A stretch of 64,000 nt of DNA from Verrucomicrobiaceae bacterium E54 (lineage in GTDB: Bacteria; Verrucomicrobiota; Verrucomicrobiia; Verrucomicrobiales; Akkermansiaceae). A program made the position numbers and the translations under genes. Positions within the stretch are counted from its first letter, which is position 1. Each line of letters opens with the position of its first letter. Where the stretch lies: contig JAKZES010000009.1 of assembly GCA_022548915.1 (NCBI GenBank), positions 62,001-126,000 of the forward strand. The letters run 5' to 3'. Shown here in pieces: positions 18,696 to 26,333 of the stretch. A model generated the notes under the pieces. The model saw only the letters and a program-made list of their open reading frames with translations. It did no database searches and was not told the DNA's origin.

Positions 18696-19331
18696 ATGGC
18701 CTACCGGACGATCATTTTCGATTTCGACGGCACCCTCGCGAACACCCTCGAGGAAAGCCGCCGCATCTTCAACCAACTCGGTGCCGAGTACGGCCTGCGC
18801 GAAGTGACGGCGGAAGAACTCCCGACGCTGCGTCACCTGTCGATCAAGCAGCTCATTTCCCACCTCGGCATTCCCAAGCGCAAGGTGCCCGCGATCATCG
18901 CGAGGGGCACCTCCATGATGCGCGGCAACATCGTCCGCCTGCCGCTGATCGAGGGCATGGCGGAAGTGCTCCCGGTGCTGCGTTCCCGCTGCCACTCCTT
19001 CGGGGTGCTCACCTCGAATGCCTCGACCAACGTCGACCTTTTCCTCCGGGCGAACGGCGTGCGCGGCCACTTCAACTTCATTTCCTCGACCTCCAAGCTC
19101 ACCGGCAAGGCCAAGCACCTCAAGGCCATCCGCAAGACCTTCTCGCTGAAGTCCGAGGAAATGCTCTACGTCGGCGACGAGATCCGCGACGTGAAAGCCT
19201 CGCAGAAGGCCGAGATTCCGGTGGCCGCCGTCACCTGGGGATTCAACTCGCCGGAGGTTCTCGCCGCCGAGAAGCCCGACCACCTCCTGACCCACGCCAC
19301 CGAACTGCTCGATCTGGCGCCCGGTGCCTGA
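18696..19331 (+). CDS. HAD-superfamily hydrolase, phosphoglycolate-phosphatase-like
   Basis: A 211-residue cytoplasmic HAD enzyme. Motif I is FDFDGTLANT, motif II the Thr/Ser in GVLTSNAST, motif III a Lys in TGKAKHLKA, and motif IV MLYVGDEIRDV, all intact. The helical cap insertion after motif I suggests a small phosphorylated metabolite, as in Gph. The start is ATG 18696, because upstream in-frame codons would read through the tsaD tail. Possibly co-transcribed with tsaD, 58 bases upstream. Confidence 0.85.
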   Translation: MAYRTIIFDFDGTLANTLEESRRIFNQLGAEYGLREVTAEELPTLRHLSIKQLISHLGIPKRKVPAIIARGTSMMRGNIVRLPLIEGMAEVLPVLRSRCHSFGVLTSNASTNVDLFLRANGVRGHFNFISSTSKLTGKAKHLKAIRKTFSLKSEEMLYVGDEIRDVKASQKAEIPVAAVTWGFNSPEVLAAEKPDHLLTHATELLDLAPGA

Positions 19332-19381
19332 GCTGATTTCCGGCTTCGACAAACGGGCCCGTTCCGCTTTCCTCTGAACCC

Positions 19382-20668
19382 ATGAACGACGAAACAACGC
19401 GAGACACCGACGCTCCCGAGACGCCTCCCGAGACGCCTCCCGAGGCACCGGCCGGGGAAACGCCAGCAGCCAAGCCACCGGTCTCACCCGTGGTGCTGAC
19501 GATCGGCTTCATCATCGTCGTGCTGCTCGGCATCATCATTTTCCAGAACCTCTTCAATCGGCCCGGCGGAGGAGGAAAAGAAGACAGTCTGGCCATTCAG
19601 TCACTCCAAGCCGACATCAAGACCCGACAGGCCCAGCTCAACCGCGAGCGCCTCGCCCTTGGCCTGGAACCACTGCCCGGAACCACCGGCGTGGAAACCA
19701 CCGAGGAAGTGGCCGAGCGACTGACCGAGGATGCCGCCACCCTCGCCTCCTTGGCCACCAGCTTCCAGGACCTGCTCAACCGCAAGGAAATGGAACTCGA
19801 CGAACTGCGCAGCGAATCCATCTCGGCCCTCAAGGAACAAAAACGCCTGCGCGAACTCCTCAATCAGACCAACGCCGAGCTCCGTGCCGCCATGGTCGAT
19901 GCCTCGATGGCCACCACCATCAAGGGCGAGCTCGATCGCGCGAATGCCACCATCAGCGCCCTCAACGAGGAGATCGCCCGCCTCCAGACCGAGCCGGGCG
20001 AGCTGCGCGCCCAGCTCGCCGAGGTCACCCTCCGCCGCAACGAACTCGAGGCGCGCGTCGCCGAACTGGAAGAGCAGCTTCGCAAGACCAACCTCTTCGC
20101 CGCCTCGGAGAACGAACTCATCAAGGAAGCCGTCGCCCTCTTCAAGGCCCTGCGAAAACTCGAGGGGTCGTCCGAACAGGAACTCGCCGCCGCCTACAGC
20201 CGCTTTGGTGCCGAACTGCGCTCCGAAGTGCTCGACACCTGTGAGTTCGCCACCGGCTCGTCCGAGGTCCGCGCGGATCTCGAATCCCGCCTCCGCCTGC
20301 TGCCCGGCGAGGCCCCCGAGAACGCCATGCTCTTCGTCGTCGGATACGCCTCGGAAACCGGCAACGTCGACAACAACCGCACGCTCTCATCCGACCGCGC
20401 CACCGCCGTCGCGCGCATCCTCGATACCATCAAGCGCCCCGGTCAACGTGTCCAGGCGGTCTATCTGGGGCAGACCGACCGCTTCAGCGCCGAAACGCCG
20501 GTGAAAAACCAACGCGTCGAGGTCTGGCAGATCCTTCCCAAGGCCGGGACCCCGGACGCCGGTTTTTCACCGGGCTCAAATCCGCCGCCACCCGCTCCCT
20601 CGGCACCCGATCCGTCCGTCTCCGACGACGGCGCTCCCCCGCTGCGCCCGCTCCCGGACCTCCAATGA
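19382..20668 (+). CDS. Membrane-anchored coiled-coil protein with OmpA-like domain
   Basis: A 428-residue protein. A Pro/Glu-rich cytoplasmic tail (1-35) is followed by one membrane helix (about 36-57), a long Glu/Lys/Leu-rich coiled coil (about 65-255) and a C-terminal OmpA/MotB-type domain (about 280-395) with NRTLSSDRATAVARIL and the terminal NQRVEVW strand. These domains bind peptidoglycan, so the protein probably links the inner membrane to the wall, as in MotB or TolR/OmpA hybrids. The last 35 residues are Pro-rich and disordered. The classical NX2LSX2RAX2V peptidoglycan-binding motif is present. Confidence 0.82.
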   Translation: MNDETTRDTDAPETPPETPPEAPAGETPAAKPPVSPVVLTIGFIIVVLLGIIIFQNLFNRPGGGGKEDSLAIQSLQADIKTRQAQLNRERLALGLEPLPGTTGVETTEEVAERLTEDAATLASLATSFQDLLNRKEMELDELRSESISALKEQKRLRELLNQTNAELRAAMVDASMATTIKGELDRANATISALNEEIARLQTEPGELRAQLAEVTLRRNELEARVAELEEQLRKTNLFAASENELIKEAVALFKALRKLEGSSEQELAAAYSRFGAELRSEVLDTCEFATGSSEVRADLESRLRLLPGEAPENAMLFVVGYASETGNVDNNRTLSSDRATAVARILDTIKRPGQRVQAVYLGQTDRFSAETPVKNQRVEVWQILPKAGTPDAGFSPGSNPPPPAPSAPDPSVSDDGAPPLRPLPDLQ

Positions 20669-20729
20669 CCCGCCGTATGGCGCTTCCTGGAGCATGTTTT
20701 CGCGAATCGAGGTGCCCCAGGTCGGCGCG

Positions 20730-20841
20730 GTCGAAGGTCGAAAGGTCCAAGGTCAAAAGTCCTCTGTTTCGAGAGTTCGCGGGCGTCCATCCCGCGTGGT
20801 TGGTTCTGACCTTCGACTTTGAGACCTTCAGACCTTCCGAC
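20730..20841. repeat. Composite inverted-repeat element with heptad arms and palindromic core
   Basis: Left arm 20730-20761 is a run of 7-8-base units of the form GGTCNAA; right arm 20808-20841 has the same units inverted (GACCTTC type). The arms pair imperfectly. Between them lies a 6-bp palindrome CGCGGG / CCCGCG (20778-20796) whose loop contains GGCGTCC-like sequence also found in the core of the element at 27561. It lies just past the OmpA-like gene. Confidence 0.6.
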
Positions 20842-20879
20842 GAAGGCACCCCTCCAAACAAGTGCCGCCCCCAATAAGC

Positions 20880-21018
20880 CGGGCGGACAAATGTTCCGCC
20901 CGTCCGCTGGGGCCGCCCCAGCTCCCCCGGGGCCCGAGGGCCCCAACATTTTGGGGCTCCCTCCCTGGCCCTCCCCGGGCACTGCCTGCTTGCTGGCTGA
21001 AACTCAGTCACTTCAGCC
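20880..21018. repeat. Cluster of hairpins in the 472-base gap before nrdG
   Basis: At least four inverted repeats follow one another: CGGGCGGA/TCCGCCCG (20880-20902), CTGGGGC/GCCCCAG (20907-20921), GGGGCCC/GGGCCCC (20929-20944) overlapping CCCCAA/TTGGGG (20941-20956), and GGCTGAA/TTCAGCC (20995-21018). None has a T-run, so they are not simple terminators. Together with the heptad element they fill the gap 20669-21060, which holds no gene that I can support. Confidence 0.45.
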
Positions 21019-21060
21019 CAGGAATGACCGATGCCATCCCCTTCGGCTTCACACCCTAAA

Positions 21061-21106
21061 ATCAATATGTAGTATGAGATGAAATTTTTCATACAATATG
21101 TTTGCG
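21061..21106 (+). promoter_or_regulatory. Two NrdR-box-like operators, 31 bp apart, before nrdG-nrdD
   Basis: Within a short AT-rich patch, two 15-base sites (21061-21075 and 21092-21106) share CAATATG at the same internal position, exactly 31 bases apart. Aligned by eye to the NrdR box (CACAATATATTGTGT type) they match at about 10 and 9 of 15 positions. NrdR boxes controlling ribonucleotide reductase genes normally occur as pairs about three helix turns apart. Between them lies a palindrome ATGAAATTTTTCAT (21079-21092). Promoter hexamers cannot be assigned firmly. Confidence 0.45.
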
Positions 21107-21140
21107 CCAGCAAGCAAGATATGCACAGTATCAGGGCGCT

Positions 21141-21629
21141 GTGTTAACCTCACTTCGCTACGTCTGCCACACGGTCGGAACCCTCGAAGTCCCCGACGAA
21201 GTCTCGCTCATCTACACCGTTTCCGGCTGCCCGCTGCGCTGCCCCGGCTGCCACTCGTCGGACCTCCGAAATCCCAGCCTCGGCCAGCCGCTTGATCGCT
21301 CCTCCTTCGGCGCCGCTCTGGACCGCTACGCCGGTCTCGCCTCATGCGTGTGCTTCCTTGGCGGCGAATGGCAGCCCGACGCCCTGATCGAACTCCTCAA
21401 ACTCGCCCGCGACCGCGGTCTCGCCACCTGCCTCTACAGCGGCCTCGAGGAAATCGACGACCGCATCGCCGTTCATCTCGACTATCTCAAGCTCGGCCCC
21501 TTCATCGCCGCCCGTGGCGGTCTCGACCAGCCCGGCACCAACCAGCGCTTCCTCGACCTGCGCAGTGGCCGCGACCTCACCCACCGCTTCCAGCGCCACG
21601 CCGCCCCCGCCTTCGAACTCGCCGCCTGA
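21141..21629 (+). CDS. nrdG: Anaerobic ribonucleotide reductase activating enzyme (radical SAM)
   Basis: A 162-residue radical SAM protein with the cluster-binding motif CX3CX2C (SGCPLRCPGCHSSDL) near residue 30. It is the size of NrdG activases, which use SAM to create the glycyl radical in NrdD. The following sequence FLGGEWQPDAL corresponds to the GGEP-type SAM-binding motif. An in-frame TTG at 21102 would give 13 more residues, but it lies inside the second NrdR-like box and the family normally begins about 30 residues before the first Cys, so GTG 21141 was chosen. It lies 95 bases ahead of its substrate gene nrdD. Confidence 0.85.
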   Translation: MLTSLRYVCHTVGTLEVPDEVSLIYTVSGCPLRCPGCHSSDLRNPSLGQPLDRSSFGAALDRYAGLASCVCFLGGEWQPDALIELLKLARDRGLATCLYSGLEEIDDRIAVHLDYLKLGPFIAARGGLDQPGTNQRFLDLRSGRDLTHRFQRHAAPAFELAA

Positions 21630-21643
21630 TCCCGGCCAAGGGA

Positions 21644-21719
21644 AGTCAGACACTCCTGTCTGACTCTTCTCCATCTCCATCTCCATCTCGATCTTCACCT
21701 GAACTCTGAACTCTGAACT
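21644..21719. repeat. Hairpin plus hexad/heptad tandem repeats before nrdD
   Basis: A perfect 9-bp stem AGTCAGACA / TGTCTGACT with loop CTCC (21644-21665) is followed by CCATCT repeated three times plus one variant (21671-21694) and CTGAACT repeated three times exactly (21699-21719). The repeat ends five bases before the nrdD ATG, so it occupies the ribosome-binding region; no purine-rich Shine-Dalgarno is seen there. Confidence 0.7.
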
Positions 21720-21724
21720 TCTCC

Positions 21725-23485
21725 ATGACCACCCAACTCGACTTCATCGACCACTACATCTCGGCCGGCAACTCCGCCGACGGATCACTCGTTGACGCGA
21801 ACGCCAACGTCTCCTGCAAGAACGCCGCCGTGCTCGCCGCCGAGATCCACAAGCAGTCCAACATCCGCATCCACCGCGAGCTGATGGATCGCAAGCTGCG
21901 CGAACTCTTCGGCGACGCCACCGCCGACCGCTACCGCGAGCAGCTCGACAAGCACGAGATCTACACCCACGACGAGACCGCTCCCTTCATGCCCTACTGC
22001 GCGTCGGTCAGCCTGTTCCCGCTGCTTCAGCACGGCTGCGTCCCGCTCGGCGGTGAAAGCAAGGCCCCGAAGCACCTCGCCTCGTTCTGCGGCTCGTTCA
22101 TCAACTTTGTCTTCGCCATCTCCGCCAACCTCGCCGGTGCCTGCGCCACGGTCGAGTTCCTCAACTGCTTCGACCACTTCGCGCGCAAGGACTACGGCCC
22201 CGACTACCTCGCCACCCACCGCTTCGAGATCGAGAACCACCTCCAGCACGTCGTCTACGCCCTCAACCAACCCGCCGCCGCCCGCAGCTACCAGAGCGTG
22301 TTCTGGAACATCTCGGTCTTCGACGAGCACTACTTCACCAGCATGTTCGGCGACTTCGTGTTTCCCGACGGCGACCGGCCTTCATGGAAAAGCGTCAGCC
22401 GACTGCAGGCCTTCTTCCTCGAGTGGTTCAACCACGAGCGGGAACGCTCGCTGCTTACCTTTCCCGTGGTCACCGCCGCACTGGTCCACGACCGCGAGGA
22501 ACCCCGCGACAAGGAGTTCTCGGAAATGCTCTCCCTCCAGCTCGCCGCCGGGAACTCCTTCTTCATCTACACCAGCGACAGCGTCGACTCGCTGTCGTCC
22601 TGCTGCCGCCTGCGCAACGCGCTCGACGAGGACAACGACTTCTCGTTCTCGCTCGGTGCGGGTGGCGTGATGACCGGCTCGATGCAGGTTATGACGATCA
22701 ACTTCAACCGCCTCATCCAGGACCGCCGCGACCTCGCCGAACAAGTCCGCGACCTCCACCGCTACCTCGTCGCCCGCCGCGCCATCCTGGCCGAATTCAA
22801 CGACGCCGGACTGCTGCCGATCTACACCGCAAAGTGCATCGTCCCCGAAAAGCAGTACCTCACCATCGGCGTCAACGGCCTGGTCGAGGCCGCCGAGTTC
22901 CTCGGACTCGATCCCTCGAACAACGAGGACTACATCGAGTGGGTCTCCGGCCAGCTCCGCACGATCAACGAACTCAACCGCGAGGCGACGAAGGAATACG
23001 GTGCCCGCTTCAACACCGAGTTCGTCCCGGCCGAGAACCTGGGCGTCAAGTTCGCCCGCTGGGACCGCGAGGCGGGCTACCAAGTGCCCCGTCCCTGCTA
23101 CAACTCGTACTTCTATCCGGTCGAGCGCGACGACATCCACATCCTCGACAAGCTCATCCTCCACGGCGAGCGTGTCACCCGCTACCTCGACGGCGGTTCG
23201 GCGCTGCACCTCAACCTCGAGAGCTACCCGACCGAGGAGAGCTTCGCCAAACTCATCCGCGCCGCCATCCGCACCGGCTGCAATTACTTCTGCACCAACG
23301 TGCGGGTGACCTGCTGCAACGACTGCGGCCACATCGACAAGCTCACCCGCGACCACTGCACCGCCTGCGGTTCCCGCAACGTCGACCACGCCACCCGCAT
23401 CATCGGCTACCTCAAGCGCGTCTCCTCCTGGTCCGGCGAACGCCGCGACGAGCACGAGCGACGTGCCTACCAGACCACAGGGTGA
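21725..23485 (+). CDS. nrdD: Anaerobic (class III) ribonucleoside-triphosphate reductase
   Basis: A 586-residue glycyl-radical enzyme that reduces NTPs to dNTPs without oxygen. The active-site CC motif is seen in SSCCRLRN; near the C-terminus a four-Cys zinc ribbon (CCNDC and CTAC) precedes the glycyl-radical motif RIIGYL, with the radical Gly at about 561. It is shorter than E. coli NrdD (about 710) because the N-terminal ATP-cone is absent, so dATP inhibition through that domain is not expected. It is activated by NrdG, encoded just upstream. This implies growth or survival at low oxygen. It converges on the sulfatase gene with a 22-base gap. Confidence 0.92.
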   Translation: MTTQLDFIDHYISAGNSADGSLVDANANVSCKNAAVLAAEIHKQSNIRIHRELMDRKLRELFGDATADRYREQLDKHEIYTHDETAPFMPYCASVSLFPLLQHGCVPLGGESKAPKHLASFCGSFINFVFAISANLAGACATVEFLNCFDHFARKDYGPDYLATHRFEIENHLQHVVYALNQPAAARSYQSVFWNISVFDEHYFTSMFGDFVFPDGDRPSWKSVSRLQAFFLEWFNHERERSLLTFPVVTAALVHDREEPRDKEFSEMLSLQLAAGNSFFIYTSDSVDSLSSCCRLRNALDEDNDFSFSLGAGGVMTGSMQVMTINFNRLIQDRRDLAEQVRDLHRYLVARRAILAEFNDAGLLPIYTAKCIVPEKQYLTIGVNGLVEAAEFLGLDPSNNEDYIEWVSGQLRTINELNREATKEYGARFNTEFVPAENLGVKFARWDREAGYQVPRPCYNSYFYPVERDDIHILDKLILHGERVTRYLDGGSALHLNLESYPTEESFAKLIRAAIRTGCNYFCTNVRVTCCNDCGHIDKLTRDHCTACGSRNVDHATRIIGYLKRVSSWSGERRDEHERRAYQTTG

Positions 23486-23507
23486 GCCTGAGACGCGCCC
23501 CCCATCG

Positions 23508-25022
23508 TCACTCGTCCACGACCCGGTAGAAGGCCCGGTCGTCCGGAGGCGCCGGGTCGCGGAGAATGATGACGGGATCACCGTTGTCGATGATCTCCGC
23601 GCCGGGCACGGCTTCCCACCCAACAAGATTCAATCCCCGCTCCAGCGTCAGCGACGCGTTGGCGAACCATCCCAGTTCCAGGTTGAAACCCCCCTCGCCG
23701 TCGAAATGCATCCGGTGCACCTCGGGTTGGTTGGCATACCCGGCGAGCCGCGCGGTCAGGTCATCGTAGGCCGCCTGCTGGCTGGCGTTGAGAGTCCCAG
23801 CGAGAAAGTTCACCGCCTCCCGCGGATTCGCATCGACCCGGTACAACTCCCCGGCCCCGCCTTCCCGGAGGATGAACTTGAACTCCTGACCCACGATGGT
23901 CCGGTCCCCGTCCGCAGTGCCGGCTGACGAAGGGGTCAGGGCCATGACATCGGCCGGATCGCGGGAATAGGCGCCCGTATCCAGAAGCGGGGCGAACGAG
24001 CGGGAGTCGAGGACGAGTTCCTGCGGCACCACATCCGCGGCCACCACGCCGAAGAGTTCGAGAATGGTCGCATAGAGGTCGCAGGCATGGATGATCCCGT
24101 CGTAGGCCGTGCCCGCGAGTGAAGGATCCACTGCGGCTCCCGCGATCACCATCGGCACGCGGATGCCGCCCTCGTAGAGCGAGCCCTTGGCATGGTCGCT
24201 GGCAAAGGGCGGCTGGATCACCCTGCCCGAAGTCCCGTTGTCGCCCATGAAGATGACCGTCGTTTCCGCGAGGTCGACCGCCCCGAGCAGGCGGCCGATC
24301 TCCGTGTCCATCGCCTGCACCATTGCCTCGTAGTGGTCCCGCGAGCCAGGAGCCCCGTCGTCGGAAATCGAGTCGTAGTCGTGAAGGTCGTTCGGAGGAC
24401 GGTGCAGCGGGGTGTGGGGGGCGTTGAAGGCCAGCCACAGGAACCACGACTCGGTGCCGCGGGCGTCGATCCATGCCACGGCGTCGTTGACGTTCTCGGT
24501 GGTCGCATACGCAGAGTTGGGGACCGTCACGCCATCGACCACCTTGTCGAAGCTGTCATAATCCAGGAGCGCCCCTCCGAGCGTGCCGACGAAATGGGGC
24601 CAGCCGCCGATCTCGTTCGGCGAGTCCGCGTCGTTGCCGAGGTGCCATTTGCCGATGCACGCCAGCCGGTCGCCGATCACGCCCGAGGCGACCAGGGCCT
24701 CCGGAAGGGTGAAGTCGTTGGGCTGGAGTTGGTTGATCTCCGGCGCGAGCACGCCGGTACGGAAGGCATGCCGGCCGGTCATGATCGAGGCACGTGTCGG
24801 AGAACAGGTCGGGTAGGCGTAGAAGCGCCCGAAGGCGAGACCTTGCGCCCGAAGCCCGTCGATGGTCGGGGTCGGAGGAAAGGAGGCGGTCGGATTCACG
24901 TTGAAGCCGGACAGGCTGTCGGTGCCGAGGTCGTCGGCGATGATAAGCAGCACGTTGTCGGCGCGGACCGAACCCCACGCCACGACAAGGCAGGCGAGGC
25001 CGGTTGCACGAAGACGGGACAT
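23508..25022 (-). CDS. Exported type I sulfatase
   Basis: A 504-residue protein beginning at the ATG 25020-25022, which gives a signal peptide ending near VRA. The calcium/active-site start IIADDLG (Asp30, Asp31) and the formylglycine motif CSPTR (Cys73) with ASIMTGR are intact; further motifs are GKWHLG and MGDNG. Cys73 must be converted to formylglycine by FGE or anSME, neither of which is in the window. The last 60 residues (ending RAFYRVVDE) form an extension beyond the sulfatase fold, similar to short C-terminal tails I recall on secreted verrucomicrobial proteins. Its substrate is probably a sulfated polysaccharide or sugar, but this cannot be read from sequence. Confidence 0.9.
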   Translation of the reverse strand: MSRLRATGLACLVVAWGSVRADNVLLIIADDLGTDSLSGFNVNPTASFPPTPTIDGLRAQGLAFGRFYAYPTCSPTRASIMTGRHAFRTGVLAPEINQLQPNDFTLPEALVASGVIGDRLACIGKWHLGNDADSPNEIGGWPHFVGTLGGALLDYDSFDKVVDGVTVPNSAYATTENVNDAVAWIDARGTESWFLWLAFNAPHTPLHRPPNDLHDYDSISDDGAPGSRDHYEAMVQAMDTEIGRLLGAVDLAETTVIFMGDNGTSGRVIQPPFASDHAKGSLYEGGIRVPMVIAGAAVDPSLAGTAYDGIIHACDLYATILELFGVVAADVVPQELVLDSRSFAPLLDTGAYSRDPADVMALTPSSAGTADGDRTIVGQEFKFILREGGAGELYRVDANPREAVNFLAGTLNASQQAAYDDLTARLAGYANQPEVHRMHFDGEGGFNLELGWFANASLTLERGLNLVGWEAVPGAEIIDNGDPVIILRDPAPPDDRAFYRVVDE

Positions 25023-25071
25023 GGCGGAACGAACCCGACCACGCCGGAAAAGTCGCGGTCGCCGGGAACAT

Positions 25072-25362
25072 TCAGCCGATTGGATCCATCTCGTAAACCG
25101 CCACATCCGCCACCATCTCATCCGCCTTCGCCTGGAACTCCCGGATGTGCGGCGCCTCCATGTGCGCCAGCCAGTGGTCCCGCGTCTCCCAATTCTCGTA
25201 GAACAGGAAATGCGCCGGCTCGCCCTGGTCCTGGTGGAGGTCGTAGTTGAGGCATCCCGCCTCGGCCCGGGTGGCCGGCACGAGCTTCATGAGTTCTTCC
25301 TTTACCAGCCCGACCTTGCCGGGCTTGGCCGTGATTCTTGCAACGATGGTCAGCTTGGACAT
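25072..25362 (-). CDS. ABM-domain (YgiN-like) quinol monooxygenase family protein
   Basis: A 96-residue protein filling a single antibiotic-biosynthesis-monooxygenase domain, a ferredoxin-like dimer fold. Family features are the opening LTIVARITAKPGK, the central YDLHQD and YENWE. Members oxidise quinols or aromatic metabolites without cofactors, or act in stress handling; no specific substrate is indicated. It lies 49 bases upstream of the sulfatase and 54 bases downstream of the SGNH hydrolase on the same strand. Confidence 0.85.
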   Translation of the reverse strand: MSKLTIVARITAKPGKVGLVKEELMKLVPATRAEAGCLNYDLHQDQGEPAHFLFYENWETRDHWLAHMEAPHIREFQAKADEMVADVAVYEMDPIG

Positions 25363-25416
25363 GGGTCTTCCAGTTCGTGGTTTGGGAACGTCCCCGGGGA
25401 GCCAAGCAAGCCGGGC

Positions 25417-26097
25417 TCAATCCGGCAAGGGCACATCGGCTTCCCCGAACAGCGGCAGCAGCGCTTCCAGCCACTTCATCGCCATCTTCCTCGCGCCCTC
25501 CACATTCGGATGCACCTTGTCGGCCAGGGTGTCGGTCCGCCAGTCGAACCCGTCCGCCTGGTCGACCAGAATCACCTTCGAATTCTCCTCACGCAGGAGC
25601 CCGGCAAGCCGACCCAGCTCCCGGTTCAGCTCCGGAATGTAAGAATACTTCGGCAGCTTGCCCGAGGGAATCACCTGCGCCAGCAGCACCGTGACCCCGG
25701 GGTTGATCTCCCGGAAAACCCCGATCATCGCCGCCGTGTCGCGCACGATTCCGGGAACCGGCCGGTCCTTGCTGAAAGAGTTGTGACCCGAGTGGATCAG
25801 CACGATGTCGGCCGGGTACTCGCGGTAGATCTTCCTCGAGGCCCCGAGCAGCCACTCGGTGTTCCTGCCGCCGTATCCCGCGTGGCGGGAATGGGCATCC
25901 TTCTCCGGCCCGATGAACTCGACGGCCAGGCCCCGCTTGCGCAATTCGGGGCCGAGAAACTGCCGGTAAGACGGAAAACCCTTCCCGCCCTGCGTGATCG
26001 AATCGCCGATCGCGAGGATGGTGGGCACTTCGCCGGCTGCCGCGGTCATGCCGAGCATTCCCAAGGCGACGATCCAGAGACTCGTGAACCGTTTCAT
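25417..26097 (-). CDS. Exported SGNH/GDSL-family hydrolase
   Basis: A 226-residue esterase-like protein starting at the ATG 26095-26097, which gives a signal peptide cleaved near AAAG; two earlier in-frame Met codons would only lengthen the basic N-terminus. Block I is IGDSITQG with nucleophile Ser33, the Asn block is GHNS and the catalytic Asp-His pair is in DKVHPN. Such enzymes often remove acetyl or other esters from polysaccharides. Its position between a small membrane protein and the sulfatase fits a role in polysaccharide handling, but this is inference. Confidence 0.85.
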   Translation of the reverse strand: MKRFTSLWIVALGMLGMTAAAGEVPTILAIGDSITQGGKGFPSYRQFLGPELRKRGLAVEFIGPEKDAHSRHAGYGGRNTEWLLGASRKIYREYPADIVLIHSGHNSFSKDRPVPGIVRDTAAMIGVFREINPGVTVLLAQVIPSGKLPKYSYIPELNRELGRLAGLLREENSKVILVDQADGFDWRTDTLADKVHPNVEGARKMAMKWLEALLPLFGEADVPLPD

Positions 26098-26127
26098 TTC
26101 CAGACGCATCGACATCACAAGGCCGGA

Positions 26128-26298
26128 CTAATCCCCGGAGCGCATCAGGATCAGCCAGGCAATGAAGCTGGTGCCGCCGATCACCAGCGCCAGCGCCGCC
26201 ACCGGTTTGTGCAAATATTCATAGTCCGGCGCCGTCGCGGTCCCATGCCACAGGACGGCAGCCGCAAGGACCATGATTGCCGAACTGATCGCCTTCAT
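26128..26298 (-). CDS. Small two-helix membrane protein, function unknown
   Basis: A 56-residue protein starting at the ATG 26296-26298, with two hydrophobic segments (about 4-20 and 30-52) joined by a short polar loop containing EYLHKP. An in-frame Met six codons upstream would add only a basic tail. It has close spacing to both neighbours (35 bases from the prepilin peptidase, 30 from the SGNH gene). It could be a real small membrane protein; no homologue is known to me. Confidence 0.55.
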   Translation of the reverse strand: MKAISSAIMVLAAAVLWHGTATAPDYEYLHKPVAALALVIGGTSFIAWLILMRSGD

Positions 26299-26333
26299 CG
26301 TTCTCGCCTTACGCATCCAACGGCAAAGAACTC

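Noticed and set aside
20940-21060. Possible cobalamin riboswitch before nrdG
   Set aside because: No B12-box GCCACTG-like core in the right context, and class III reductases do not use cobalamin.
21102-21140. TTG start giving nrdG 13 extra residues
   Set aside because: It lies in the second NrdR-like box, and the GTG at 21141 gives the usual distance to the CX3CX2C motif.
21671-21719. Short direct repeats read as a CRISPR array
   Set aside because: Units are 6-7 bases with no spacers of constant length, and there are no cas genes.
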